Shown: one piece after another, positions 46,901 through 55,781 of the stretch | How positions within the stretch are numbered: the stretch's first letter is position 1 | Layout of the letters: each line of letters starts with the position of its first letter | Assembly: GCF_902493215.1 (NCBI RefSeq) | Contig: NZ_CABUOL010000008.1 | Span: 94,895-158,894, forward strand | Reading direction: 5' to 3' | Length of the DNA stretch: 64,000 bases | Origin: an uncultured Mediterranea sp. | Lineage (GTDB): Bacteria; Bacteroidota; Bacteroidia; Bacteroidales; Bacteroidaceae | Program-made: the position numbers and the translations under genes | The notes under the pieces: model-generated | Databases searched by the model: none | Told to the model about the DNA's origin: nothing | Seen by the model: only the letters and a program-made list of their open reading frames with translations

Positions 46901-47120
46901 CTACATCAGTAATTACACCGGTATGTGTACCCTTGACTTGGACAGCAGCCCCCGGAATCACTTCATTTGTCTGCGAATCCACCACAATACCCACAATTTT
47001 CTCACCTTTCTGTTGCTGTACCACAGAAGCAGCCAAGCTAGAATGGGCATTAACCTGTTGATATGTAACAGACAAACCTGCTACACAAGCAACCAACAAA
47101 ATTTTACGATAGTTACCCAT
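43974..47120 (-). CDS. SusC/RagA-type TonB-dependent transporter
   Basis: A 1048-residue outer-membrane protein. After a signal peptide comes a carboxypeptidase-regulatory-like domain (about 40-115, GIVVDSQTNEVIPGAAVQVKG). The SusC TonB-box region DEVVVTAFGTGQ, the plug (ATAMYGTRGANGVMIIKTKSG) and a 22-strand barrel ending NLGFQITFNK follow. It imports the glycan fragments bound by SusD. The upstream region carries an AT-rich inverted repeat but no obvious TAnnTTTG box. Confidence 0.96.
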   Translation of the reverse strand: MGNYRKILLVACVAGLSVTYQQVNAHSSLAASVVQQQKGEKIVGIVVDSQTNEVIPGAAVQVKGTHTGVITDVDGKFEIIASRGQVLIISYLGYTPKEIEIDNQKVLTITLSEDAELLDEVVVTAFGTGQKKESVTGSIQSVRPTDLKVPSANLSTSFAGRLAGVVSYQRSGMPGSNGSDFFIRGISTLSSVTSPLIILDGMEVGSADLNALDPEVIESFSILKDATATAMYGTRGANGVMIIKTKSGADLDKPVIGVRVEANVTTPTSKPEFVDAVTYMNMFNEAVTNQGTGDALYSSDKIYGTMNSLDPYVYPNVDWYDELMKNMAFNQRANFNIRGGTQRITYFMNMNFSHETGMLKNRSQDFFSYKNNIDLKKYTFQNNIDFHMSKSSTIGLHLNAQIYDQTGPATSFDNIYSLIMRNNPVDYPVMYPKSDTENWIRWGGLSGTLADQGQNNPVASATNGYSDTFWTSIIANLDFTQKLDFITPGLSFKAMISFKNWSQTTRTRSQAYNSYYLNSYTQNPDGTYSMVVLPVYEPERRTLGTSNGTTGDRRFYAQAYLDYTRSFGDHNVNAMVLWNQDQYDSNAPGDLISSLPKRKIGFAGRLSYDYAHRYMLELNAGYNGSENFAEGHRYGFFPSVSAGWNLSEEKFWEPLKSIVSNLKLRGSYGLVGNDQIGGARFLYLAQVNLQGTSGYRTGYGTQTQSYSGPVYSRYQNNDITWEVGRKLNVGMDIQLFNSLNITLDGFQEIRSNIFQQRGSIPNYLGTAGTVIYGNLAKVKNWGFDMSVDYGKQITKDFSMQFRGTFTFARNRVLEYDEAPGLRPALSQVGKSLNTYWGYVADGLYIDDGDIANNATSTIGNIAIAPGDIKYVDQPDANGNYDGKITSDDRVNMGYPTVPEIVYGFGPSMQWKRWDFSFFFQGQANVSLMMSGMHPFGTNFHRNVLSWIAEDYWSENNQNPDAAYPRLTKYDNNHNTVNSTFWLRNAAFLKLKNLELGYSYKNMRLYFSATNLLTFSPFDLWDPEMGGGAGLQYPTQRTFNLGFQITFNK

Positions 47121-47212
47121 AATAAAAAATTTAGTTTAACAATTAGTTTAATTAAATAATCACATTTATTTACATTGCTATAGTTATTTTATATAAACGT
47201 GTCATTTGGTTG

Positions 47213-47265
47213 AATAAAATTTTACTTGCAAACCACGTTTCCATGATTTGAAGCAAAATTTTATT
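47213..47265. repeat. AT-rich inverted repeat upstream of susC
   Basis: AATAAAATTTTACTTGCAAA (47213-47232) and TTTGAAGCAAAATTTTATT (47247-47265) are inverted copies with one indel and one mismatch, around a 14-bp centre. It lies between the GH2 stop and the susC start and could be a terminator stem, an operator, or both. Confidence 0.8.
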
Positions 47266-47283
47266 AAGCTTAATTTACACTGC

Positions 47284-50200
47284 TTATTCTACCCTCAGAA
47301 GAATACTGCCGCTAATTACATCTCCAACTTTAATCGGTTTGCGGAAAGGAGCATAGTGCCCACCCAAAAACATTTCATCGCCGGCCGTAACGAAATCGGC
47401 AACCAAGAATTGTGTTTTCTCACCCGATTTCCATGCACGCCAATGTTGTTGACCATTGGAAACAGCCGTCACTTTTGTGCCTTCATCCGTATTCCGAAGA
47501 CCGGCATACCAGATATTTCGACGGGTAGAACGGAAATCATTACTGCCCAATGAATTATGATCCTTGCTCCAAGACCAGGTAGGTTCTATTCTTGGGTTCT
47601 GTTCAGAAGGCACTTCACTATAAAAACTCTGTGCAGCACCTACGGGGCGACTGATATGATCGGAAGGATAAACACTCCACAAACCATCACGACGCCAGAA
47701 AGTCTCATCAAAATGATCATAAGTCTCAAAGACCATTCCCCACTGACGCGGATTAACTGCCGCTTTTGCTGTGAAACTATAATCGACTTTGATTTCACCG
47801 TTGGCATTGATTGTCAAGACATAATTTCCATCAAAATCATTATATTTACCGGAAACACGAATCACTATATCTTTCGAATCTTTGTCTGCTTCGACTGAGG
47901 TAGCTTTCCAACCTTGACACAAATCATTGAACACAGGAGTTGCCGCATTATGGTTGGGATAACAACCGCCTCCAGTCAAGGGCAAAGCCATCAGCCACGG
48001 TCCGCCGGAAAGTATCTTTTTCCCTTGCTTCTCCACACTGACAATCGAACCGGACATACGGTCTATCACACATCGGAAATCTTTGCCAGTGACAATCAAC
48101 TGTTTTTTAGTTGTCCGGATGGTAGTCTTGCTCTTCTCCGGCGCAACCAATTCATTGATACGTTGCTCGCCCACAGGAATGAGGTATTCATCGGCTGTAA
48201 ATCCTCTCGGATCGATAAAATCAAGTTTAAGCTGGCCGTCTTGTACCGGCAAACCTGTCTCAATAACCAATTCTCCCGTCTGTTGAGGTGCCAAGTCCGT
48301 AGTAACCATACCCTTCTTTCCGCCGAACTGCCATTTGATTTTCAGTTCGTTCAGATTGGTATAGGTATAACGGTTCTCAAGCTTCACAACAAAACGTGAA
48401 GAAGGTTCCAGACTTTGGGTAGTAACCTGCACCGGACTGAATACTTTCTTCATATCCCAATATTCGGGTTTAGGACGACGCCATCCGTCAATAGGTCCCC
48501 AAGCTCCATAGCCAACCGCATTCCCATCAGGCAACTGGAAAATATCGTCAATGCCCGACCATATGGAACCTCCCAACACACCGTCCGTCTTATACATGTT
48601 TTCCCACATAGGCTGAAGTGCAAGTGCCCAGTCGCTACGTATACCGGGATCAGTAACCAACTCACTGCGATTGTATACATTCAGATGACAATATTCACCG
48701 TAAGTCATCGGACGGTCGCTTTTCTCAGCCACTTTATATCCTCCAGGACCCGGATAATGGATGTTGGCAATCGGAGCCGTACTTCCCTGGTTGTTGAAAC
48801 CGCCATAAGCCTGGTCATGGAATGCGAAAGGACGGGTAGCATCTGCTTTTTTCATATACTCTGCCACCTGTGCAAAGCCTTTGTTCCAATAAGATTCATT
48901 GGCCATCGACCAGAAAATGACCGACGGATGATTGCGATAGAAGTGTACGGTTTCCATATCGGCCTGCAACACATAATCATAGTACTTTTCATCCTTGTAA
49001 TTCAGCTTCTGCCAGTTTGCATTGGCATGATGCCCAATCCAGCAAACGGGTGCCTCAACTTCCACAAACAAGCCCAATTCATCACAATACTCAATAAACT
49101 CTTCTGCCGGAGGATAATGAGATGTACGGATAAAATTACAGTTGGCAGCACGATAAAGTTCCGCATCGGCCTTCCACTGTTCGTCCGTCAGTGACCGTCC
49201 ATACAAAGGATGGGCCTCATGCCGACACACTCCTCTCAATTTTACCGCTTTTCCATTGACCAGCATCCGGTTCCCCTTAATCTCGATTTCACGGAATCCG
49301 ATTCTTTTCTTCACTTGTGCAATGGATACCATTCCCTGATATAAATCCAGATGCAAATCATACAGATTCGGATGTTCATTATCCCATAATTCAGGGCTTT
49401 CCACATCGAATTCGAGCCATCCGCTCCATGTTTTTCCCGGAGCAATGGCCGGCAAATCCAACGTTCCGGCTGCCGTATGCCGGTCCAACATGGCACGGAT
49501 ATTCATGCCAGTAACCTCATTGTCCGAAGCATTGGTCACCGAAGCATAAATTTTAAGACGGGCATTCTTGTAATCCGCATCCAGGTCAGTCACCACCCGC
49601 AAATCAGACAGATACACATCGGGAACGGCAAACAGAGTCACCTTCCGTGTAATACCTCCCAACTGATGTGCCGCATATTGGGTCAAACTACCCAGCATAT
49701 CGGCCAAAGACTCACTGCGCACATCCAATGCAAGCGTGTTTGCCCCCTCTTTCAGATAATCCGTTATATTAAGGTCGTATGGAGTCATACCACCCAAATG
49801 ATAACCAGCCTGTTTGCCGTTCAAATATACTTTATATTCGCTGTGAACACCGTCAAAGCGGACAAAAACCTGCTTGCCCTTCCAATCCTGAGGTAACTCG
49901 AAGTTTTTCCGATAACGGGCAAAAGCAGCCGAATCCACCCGAAAACCCTGCATATTCCATTGTCCGGGTACCTGGATACTATGCCAGTCATTTCCTGTCT
50001 CTTTCTCGGAGAATTGCCACATACCATTCAACGAAACGACATTGCGATACACATCCTTTACCGCAGCAGGAACAGGAACATAAACCGGAAGTACTTTCTC
50101 TGCATCCACCTGTGTATCCACCCGATAAGTCTGCACCGATTTCAAGGCTTGGCGGGATTCCTCGGAAACAGCAGCCAACTGTTGGCGGTTAGTAGAAAGA

Positions 50201-50658
50201 AGCTTGATTTCAGAAACAACAGCATTGTCTCCTTTTGAAACCCCTATCACCATCACAAACTGGCCATATGCGAATGAATGACGGGGCAAGTCTATGACTT
50301 TCTTCACCACCTTACCGGCAGGTACTGTCACGTTTCCGCATATCGGATTTCCATCAGCGATAATCTCAAGTTCACGGTCATGGTCGGCCAGGAAAGATAT
50401 TTCCATCCGATAATCAGCCTGTATATCCATCTTGTCGAAAGCGTAAATAACCTTGCCTCCGAAGTTACAGGAACGCATGATCCTATCGGAACTATACGCC
50501 TCGGGCATCATGTAGTTCTCCCCAAGAATCAGATGGGGCTGTTTGCCCTTTTCTCCACAATCATCATAAGCCACCTCATAATAGGTCTTGTTCTGGGCTC
50601 CCAAATAGGAGGCCACACAAAGCAGGCATCCTGCCAATATTGTTTTTCTGATTTTCAT
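47284..50658 (-). CDS. GH2 glycoside hydrolase with extra N-terminal domain
   Basis: A 1124-residue secreted GH2 enzyme (signal ILAGCLLCVASYLGAQ). Residues about 25-180 form an extra beta-rich domain (YEVAYDDCGEKGKQP...). The GH2 sugar-binding, Ig-like and barrel domains follow, with acid/base Glu in IFWSMANESYW and nucleophile Glu in PMTYGEYCHLN. The catalytic core resembles the enzyme at 29471-32308 (shared FIRTSHYPPAEE and SGIDDIF-type segments). Beta-galactosidase is the likeliest activity. It lies 35 bp after the UroD-family gene at 50694, so the two are probably co-expressed. Confidence 0.88.
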   Translation of the reverse strand: MKIRKTILAGCLLCVASYLGAQNKTYYEVAYDDCGEKGKQPHLILGENYMMPEAYSSDRIMRSCNFGGKVIYAFDKMDIQADYRMEISFLADHDRELEIIADGNPICGNVTVPAGKVVKKVIDLPRHSFAYGQFVMVIGVSKGDNAVVSEIKLLSTNRQQLAAVSEESRQALKSVQTYRVDTQVDAEKVLPVYVPVPAAVKDVYRNVVSLNGMWQFSEKETGNDWHSIQVPGQWNMQGFRVDSAAFARYRKNFELPQDWKGKQVFVRFDGVHSEYKVYLNGKQAGYHLGGMTPYDLNITDYLKEGANTLALDVRSESLADMLGSLTQYAAHQLGGITRKVTLFAVPDVYLSDLRVVTDLDADYKNARLKIYASVTNASDNEVTGMNIRAMLDRHTAAGTLDLPAIAPGKTWSGWLEFDVESPELWDNEHPNLYDLHLDLYQGMVSIAQVKKRIGFREIEIKGNRMLVNGKAVKLRGVCRHEAHPLYGRSLTDEQWKADAELYRAANCNFIRTSHYPPAEEFIEYCDELGLFVEVEAPVCWIGHHANANWQKLNYKDEKYYDYVLQADMETVHFYRNHPSVIFWSMANESYWNKGFAQVAEYMKKADATRPFAFHDQAYGGFNNQGSTAPIANIHYPGPGGYKVAEKSDRPMTYGEYCHLNVYNRSELVTDPGIRSDWALALQPMWENMYKTDGVLGGSIWSGIDDIFQLPDGNAVGYGAWGPIDGWRRPKPEYWDMKKVFSPVQVTTQSLEPSSRFVVKLENRYTYTNLNELKIKWQFGGKKGMVTTDLAPQQTGELVIETGLPVQDGQLKLDFIDPRGFTADEYLIPVGEQRINELVAPEKSKTTIRTTKKQLIVTGKDFRCVIDRMSGSIVSVEKQGKKILSGGPWLMALPLTGGGCYPNHNAATPVFNDLCQGWKATSVEADKDSKDIVIRVSGKYNDFDGNYVLTINANGEIKVDYSFTAKAAVNPRQWGMVFETYDHFDETFWRRDGLWSVYPSDHISRPVGAAQSFYSEVPSEQNPRIEPTWSWSKDHNSLGSNDFRSTRRNIWYAGLRNTDEGTKVTAVSNGQQHWRAWKSGEKTQFLVADFVTAGDEMFLGGHYAPFRKPIKVGDVISGSILLRVE

Positions 50659-50693
50659 GATATTATATTTTTCGTTTTACTCGTATGATGATA

Positions 50694-51770
50694 TCAACCT
50701 TTCCCCACAACATCAATCAGATGGAAGAAGTTTTCCAAAGGTGTATCCAACTGGACATGGTGTGTAGGCGCGCAAATCCATCCGCCTCCCTTGCCTATAG
50801 AGTTTTTCAACCACCTGTATTCCTCTTCAATCTGTTCGGGGGTTCCCATCGGTAAAGTAGACTGTACGGCCACTCCACCAAAGAAGCATAATTTGTCTCC
50901 ATACTTTTCCTGAAGAATTTCCGGATCCATACATTCCGTCTGAATAGGATTCAACACATCCAAACCTATTTCTATCAAATCGGGGATGATGTCATAATTA
51001 CAGCCGTCCGTATGATATGCAACCTTTATATCCGGCTTAATCTGTTTCACGGTACGGATGATGTCCGCCATCCTGCCTTTGAAAAATTCACGCCAAAGAT
51101 CCGGATCAATCATCAGTGAGTTCTGGGCCCCCATATCATCTCCCAGCCAAATCATGTCTACACCTATTTCAGCCATTTTCTTGGCCACTTCCTTATGATA
51201 TCCTCCCGTCTCATCCAACAGATGATTGGCCAAGTCGGGATTGATATAGAAATCTGTCATAAGGGTATCCAGTCCGCGAAGAGCCCAGGCCGACTCGAAT
51301 ATCGTACAATGAATACGGCCGATAATGAAATACTCTTCACCATATTCCTTCACCAGTCTCCTGACATTGGTATACAGTTCCGGCCGGTGAGGATCAGGAG
51401 CCTTATAGGCCATTGCCTTTTCATCGTCATCCCTCAATGGATTTTTGGCTATATTTGTATAATGACCTATACCAAACGGAGTTTCATAAGGATCTATCTT
51501 CCACTCCACTCCCCACTCGTCCGTATAGGGTTCCGGCTTCAAATAATAATTTGTAGACCATCCGACGCTGGCCTGCAACAAATCCTGCCCGGTCAGTCTC
51601 TCCAACTCATATCCATACCAGTCGCGATGATGAGGTTCGGAAAACTGTTCCGGCAAATTAAAATGCTTGCGCAAACGGTCTGCAAACTCAGGCGTAAACG
51701 TAGCCTGAAAAGGCGGACGATCCGTCACTTCATGATTTAGTGCTTTAATTACTCTATCCCTGTGTTTCAT
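50694..51770 (-). CDS. UroD-family methyltransferase, substrate-demethylating type
   Basis: A 358-residue UroD-fold protein. KVAYHTDGCNYDIIPDLIEIGLDVLNPIQ is the hallmark His-x-Asp-Gly segment of methyltransferase-I proteins that act on O-methyl compounds. CAPTHHVQLDTPLENF ends the barrel. It lacks the His-x-Cys...Cys thiol-activating pattern of its paralogue at 26128. It could therefore be the enzyme that takes the methyl group from the substrate and passes it to the corrinoid protein. It heads an operon with a GH2 gene and is divergent from the AraC regulator. True uroporphyrinogen decarboxylase is unlikely given the motifs and context. Confidence 0.8.
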   Translation of the reverse strand: MKHRDRVIKALNHEVTDRPPFQATFTPEFADRLRKHFNLPEQFSEPHHRDWYGYELERLTGQDLLQASVGWSTNYYLKPEPYTDEWGVEWKIDPYETPFGIGHYTNIAKNPLRDDDEKAMAYKAPDPHRPELYTNVRRLVKEYGEEYFIIGRIHCTIFESAWALRGLDTLMTDFYINPDLANHLLDETGGYHKEVAKKMAEIGVDMIWLGDDMGAQNSLMIDPDLWREFFKGRMADIIRTVKQIKPDIKVAYHTDGCNYDIIPDLIEIGLDVLNPIQTECMDPEILQEKYGDKLCFFGGVAVQSTLPMGTPEQIEEEYRWLKNSIGKGGGWICAPTHHVQLDTPLENFFHLIDVVGKG

Positions 51771-51788
51771 GTCATTATTATTTTTTCA

Positions 51789-51796
51789 CAAAGTTA
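51789..51796 (-). promoter_or_regulatory. Probable -7 box of the UroD/GH2 operon
   Basis: Minus strand reads TAACTTTG, 18 bp before the start codon. No clean -33 box is visible. Confidence 0.5.
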
Positions 51797-51800
51797 GCCA

Positions 51801-51831
51801 TTGGATTTTATTCTTTTTTGCTATATATTTG
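51801..51831 (+). promoter_or_regulatory. Promoter of the AraC-type regulator
   Basis: TTGG (51801-51804), a 19-bp spacer and TATATTTG (51824-51831). It lies within the 114-bp divergent region shared with the UroD/GH2 operon, where the regulator itself could bind. Confidence 0.6.
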
Positions 51832-51884
51832 CAAAGGAATAGCGAATATTTGCCTTAATTAGTACACCTAAAAAAGACTATGTT

Positions 51885-52757
51885 ATGGAAGCCACGATTG
51901 AGAAGATAGAAAGGAAAAAAGGTACCTCCTTTTCTGTAATCGCATACACAAATGCATATTTTACAGCTCCGCTCCATATTCATCCTGAATTTGAGCTCAT
52001 TTTGATAGAAGAAGGCAGAGGGCTAAGTTTCGTAGGAGATTCTATCCGCAAACTGGCTCCGGGTGACTTTATGCTCATCGGAAAAAACCTGCCTCATCTA
52101 TGGCTCAGTGCCGATGAATATTATTACAAAGACACGAAGCTCGTATCAAGATCGGTTTATACCCAGTTCGGCAAAGACATCTTTCCGGCCAACCTATATG
52201 AAATACCCGAAATGGAAGACATCTATACCTTGCTTAAGAAATCAGAAAAAGGGCTTTACTTCGAAGGAGGACGCATCGAAGAAATGAAAGAACGTTTCAG
52301 AAGTCTGGTCCATGCAGAAGGTTTTGAAAAATTGAACGGACTGTACACTTTACTTTATCTGCTGGGTACAGAATGTGATTACCAGGTACTGACTTCCGAC
52401 AAATTCATCAACAAGAACGACGCCACAACCGACACTATCATAAACAAAATCCACTCCTTCATCAATCAGAATTATCAGAACGACCTGTCACTGGAAGACA
52501 TCGCCAACCATATAGGCATGAACCCAAGCGCGCTTTGCAGATATTACAAGAAACATACGGGCCGACGGATATTTGAATACCTCACCGAACTGCGCATTTC
52601 CTACGCCGTGAAATTGCTGCTCAACAAAAGTATCAACATTGGCCAGGTAGCCTACGACTGTGGATATAACAGCCTGTCGCACTTCAATCACCAGTTCAAG
52701 CAAATTACCGGCTACACGCCGAGCGAATATGTAAAATATATACTGAAGAGCCAATAA
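51885..52757 (+). CDS. AraC-family regulator with cupin sensor domain
   Basis: A 290-residue one-component regulator. The N-terminal cupin (about 15-100) contains PLHIHPEFELILIEEGRG, a usual sugar-sensing fold. The C-terminal double helix-turn-helix spans about 190-288, with SLEDIANHIGMNPSALCRYYKKHTG and IGQVAYDCGYNSLSHFNHQFKQITG. It is divergent from the UroD/GH2 operon and is the only regulator seen inside the large locus. It is therefore the best candidate controller, sensing a cytoplasmic sugar such as the imported methylated product. No hybrid sensor or ECF sigma/anti-sigma pair is encoded near this SusC/SusD pair. Confidence 0.9.
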   Translation: MEATIEKIERKKGTSFSVIAYTNAYFTAPLHIHPEFELILIEEGRGLSFVGDSIRKLAPGDFMLIGKNLPHLWLSADEYYYKDTKLVSRSVYTQFGKDIFPANLYEIPEMEDIYTLLKKSEKGLYFEGGRIEEMKERFRSLVHAEGFEKLNGLYTLLYLLGTECDYQVLTSDKFINKNDATTDTIINKIHSFINQNYQNDLSLEDIANHIGMNPSALCRYYKKHTGRRIFEYLTELRISYAVKLLLNKSINIGQVAYDCGYNSLSHFNHQFKQITGYTPSEYVKYILKSQ

Positions 52758-52773
52758 AATCGGCTCTTCAGTA
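52741..52773. terminator. Hairpin between convergent AraC and GH2 genes
   Basis: TACTGAAGAGCC (52741-52752) pairs perfectly with GGCTCTTCAGTA (52762-52773). The AraC stop codon (52755-52757) is in the loop. On the minus strand a T-rich stretch follows, so it fits as terminator of the GH2 gene. Confidence 0.78.
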
Positions 52774-52802
52774 CGTCATTTCATAGAGAAGAAAAAGAAG
52801 AA

Positions 52803-55760
52803 TTACAGATGCAGTTTCAATGTTCCGAATACCGGACTTACTTCCAGAGTCTTACAATAATCCCCCCATGCTATTTCCGGATAATCCCACCGGTTGTTCA
52901 CGTAAAGAATCAACTTGTTGTCAGACTTCTTGTTCATCCGGCATCCCAGGTTGGCTCCGTCTGAAATGACTTTCAACACCTGCTGTCCTTTATCGGATGA
53001 CAGAGCATATTCATAAATATTCTCTTTCATGCCTTTGGCCATATTGGTCAACGGATTGTCACAAATCGTTCCCCGGTCCGAAAAATAATAATAGTTGTGC
53101 GTATCCAGGTTCCAGCATTGGGACGGATTTTCACCGTATTCCACCCATTTGTCATTGTAAAGAGGTGCCACGCCCTTGTTTCCGGCAAAGTTCCCTTCCG
53201 GATAATACGACCAGTAACCGTCACGTTTCCAGTTGAGTTCGGTGAACGTATCGGCCAGATGGAACTTCAAGCCTGCTTCTCTCAACCATCCGTTGGGTTC
53301 ACCCGTTGTGTAATAGTGGAACGTCATTTCACCGTCCGGCATAATGACCATCTGAATATCCACATTTACACCCAGATACTTGCCGGAGAGATGTACATTC
53401 ACATGACCGCCTGCCTTCTTACAGGAGAAGTCTGTCTTTTGCCAGTCTTCATCCTTTACAATATAATTACGAGCTTTGTCGCGCACTTCGGCTCCAGTCA
53501 AATGATTGGTATTCAGGTCAAGATTCAGGAAAGGACCTTTTTCTATGACAACACCGCCATGAGACACCACTTTTTCCATCAATCCGGTTGAACGGTTGAA
53601 CGGGATTTCAAAGTCCTTACCCCGCACAATGACATATCCGTCGGCCTCGTCCACCGTCAGGTTCTCAGCCGTTTGGTCTTCCGAGCCGTTATCAGCGAAA
53701 GTACATCCGAGCGATATCTCCTCCGCATCAATCAGTTCACCGTCAACACGACAAAATTCCAGCAGGAAGGTTGTTCCGTTCTTCCAGTTCAGGCCGGGAA
53801 TCTGCAACATACCTTTACAATGCGGTTCGATTGCAGGAGCCGGAACCGTATGTGACTCACCCGCATAGGTCACCTTCATCACCAGTTCACTCAGACTGGT
53901 ATGGTCAAAGCGGTTGTACACCGGAAGTGTAATTGCACCACCTTGCACAAAATCGTCCACCTGTGTTTCCAGTACCCGCACCGGCGAATAGGCTTTCTTG
54001 GTCCCCCAGAATTCAGGTTTCTCTCTACGCCATACGTCAACGATGCCCCATTCTCCATATCCCACACAGCTGCCATTGAAATCGCGGGGCTTCTTGGTAT
54101 AGGCAAACTCTATCCAATAAGGGGTTCCCTTCTTCGGCTGGGGCAACATGAAGGTTTCGTCGGAATAACACCAGATGGCTCCTCCAAGCCCGCCGGGAGC
54201 ATTGAACAGATTGCTCCACATCTTGTCCAGCGATATGGACCAGAATTCACGGATGTTCGGGTCGTCCTGCAGGGTCGAATACGTATAGCAGGGTACGTGA
54301 GCCCATTCGTCAAACAATGCCGGTATACCTTCTCCCTGAAATCCGGCAGTCGATACATTGAACTGGGAAAGGGTACCGTCGCATCCGGGATAGTGCATGC
54401 TGAGCAGGTCGTATGCCTTCTTGCCCTTCTCCACAATGCCCGGATAGCTGAAGATGACGGGACGTGTCTTGTCTTCCGCCTTCAGCCAGTCGTAAGACAG
54501 CTGGAAGTTCTTACCATATACCGATTCGTTGCCGATTGACCAGAACAGGACAGAAGCATGCGAACGGGAAGTGGCCACCATTTCCTCCAGTTGTCCCAGG
54601 TATTGGGCCGTATAGGCCGGATCGTCCTGGCTCTTGCCCGGCGCATAGTTTTTCTGGCGGTAGGTATCGACGAAACAAACGGCCGTCTCACATTCCACAT
54701 AGATGCCCACGCGGTCGCAATACTTCAGGAAACTCTCTGTAGGAGGATAATGCGATGTCCTGACAAAGTTCATATTGGCACGCTTGAACAGAAGGGCATC
54801 CAGGCTGTCGAGTTCTGCGGTCGAAGTGCGTCCCAGCGTAGGATGAATGTCGTGCCTGCAGGCTCCGCGAAGCTTTACCTGCCTGCCGTTGACAAACATG
54901 CGGTTACCCTTTACCTCTATCTTTCTGAAACCGATCTCGCGGACAAAGGAATATTTGCCGGAAGCCGACTCCACTTCCACCTCCAGCGTATACAGATGAG
55001 GATGCTCGGCATCCCACAACTTGGGAGCTGCTACCTTCAGCCGATGTTCGTTCCGTCCTTCCGCCTGGCGTGACTTGCCGCTTGTCAGCTTCACAGTCTT
55101 GTCGGCCCGGTCTGTCAGCCGGAACGACACCTCTGCCTCCGACGTCAGGTCGTATACGATCCGCAGTTCCGCATCCCGAAAGTTGTCGTCCAGCAGTGTC
55201 TCCACATAAAAGTCACGCATGTTGCTCCGTGGCAGCGCATACAGAGTGACATTCCGCAGGATTCCCCCTATCGGATGATGGGCATAGCCCGAAGCATAGG
55301 AAATGTCGCTTATCTTGTCGGTCACTTCCAGTCGGATTTCATTGTCTTTTCCCACCTTGACCAGTTTGGTAACATCGGCCTCCCAGCGCGTGAAGCCGCC
55401 GGCATGTTCCGTGACAAAGGTTCCGTTCACCCACAACCGCGCATACGAATACACGCCGTCGAAACGGAGAATCACATCCTTGTCCTTGTAATCTGCCGGA
55501 ACGCGTACCGTCTTCCTGTACAGCACCGGTTTGTCGTGTTCGATGCCATAGCCCTGCATGGCCAGTTCGCCCGGCACCGTCACTTTCTCCCATCTGTCTT
55601 TCGGGGAGAACTGAAACTTCCATTCGCCGTTCAGGGAAATTACTTCGCACTTCACGCCTTCTACGTCATCGGGCAGGGTGCGTTGGATGTTGTCAGCACC
55701 GGCCGTACCGCCATACCCCGCCAATAAAAAACTTAAAATCAAAAGTCTGCCTATCTTCAT
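52803..55760 (-). CDS. GH2 glycoside hydrolase
   Basis: A 985-residue secreted GH2 enzyme (signal LLILSFLLAGYGGTAGA). Sugar-binding domain about 30-215, Ig-like domain, then the barrel with acid/base Glu in LFWSIGNESVYG and nucleophile Glu in ALFDEWAHVPCYT. The C-terminal domain is large. The nucleophile context differs from that of the other two GH2 enzymes of the locus, so it may act on another beta-linked sugar (galactose, glucuronate or mannose). It starts 21 bp after the RACo-like gene, which ties a secreted hydrolase directly to the corrinoid activation genes. Confidence 0.88.
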   Translation of the reverse strand: MKIGRLLILSFLLAGYGGTAGADNIQRTLPDDVEGVKCEVISLNGEWKFQFSPKDRWEKVTVPGELAMQGYGIEHDKPVLYRKTVRVPADYKDKDVILRFDGVYSYARLWVNGTFVTEHAGGFTRWEADVTKLVKVGKDNEIRLEVTDKISDISYASGYAHHPIGGILRNVTLYALPRSNMRDFYVETLLDDNFRDAELRIVYDLTSEAEVSFRLTDRADKTVKLTSGKSRQAEGRNEHRLKVAAPKLWDAEHPHLYTLEVEVESASGKYSFVREIGFRKIEVKGNRMFVNGRQVKLRGACRHDIHPTLGRTSTAELDSLDALLFKRANMNFVRTSHYPPTESFLKYCDRVGIYVECETAVCFVDTYRQKNYAPGKSQDDPAYTAQYLGQLEEMVATSRSHASVLFWSIGNESVYGKNFQLSYDWLKAEDKTRPVIFSYPGIVEKGKKAYDLLSMHYPGCDGTLSQFNVSTAGFQGEGIPALFDEWAHVPCYTYSTLQDDPNIREFWSISLDKMWSNLFNAPGGLGGAIWCYSDETFMLPQPKKGTPYWIEFAYTKKPRDFNGSCVGYGEWGIVDVWRREKPEFWGTKKAYSPVRVLETQVDDFVQGGAITLPVYNRFDHTSLSELVMKVTYAGESHTVPAPAIEPHCKGMLQIPGLNWKNGTTFLLEFCRVDGELIDAEEISLGCTFADNGSEDQTAENLTVDEADGYVIVRGKDFEIPFNRSTGLMEKVVSHGGVVIEKGPFLNLDLNTNHLTGAEVRDKARNYIVKDEDWQKTDFSCKKAGGHVNVHLSGKYLGVNVDIQMVIMPDGEMTFHYYTTGEPNGWLREAGLKFHLADTFTELNWKRDGYWSYYPEGNFAGNKGVAPLYNDKWVEYGENPSQCWNLDTHNYYYFSDRGTICDNPLTNMAKGMKENIYEYALSSDKGQQVLKVISDGANLGCRMNKKSDNKLILYVNNRWDYPEIAWGDYCKTLEVSPVFGTLKLHL

Positions 55761-55781
55761 AGCCTTATCATATATTAAACG

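Noticed and set aside
50694..51770. True uroporphyrinogen decarboxylase (hemE)
   Set aside because: The HTDGCN motif and the neighbourhood with RACo and a corrinoid protein fit a methyltransferase; no other heme gene is nearby.
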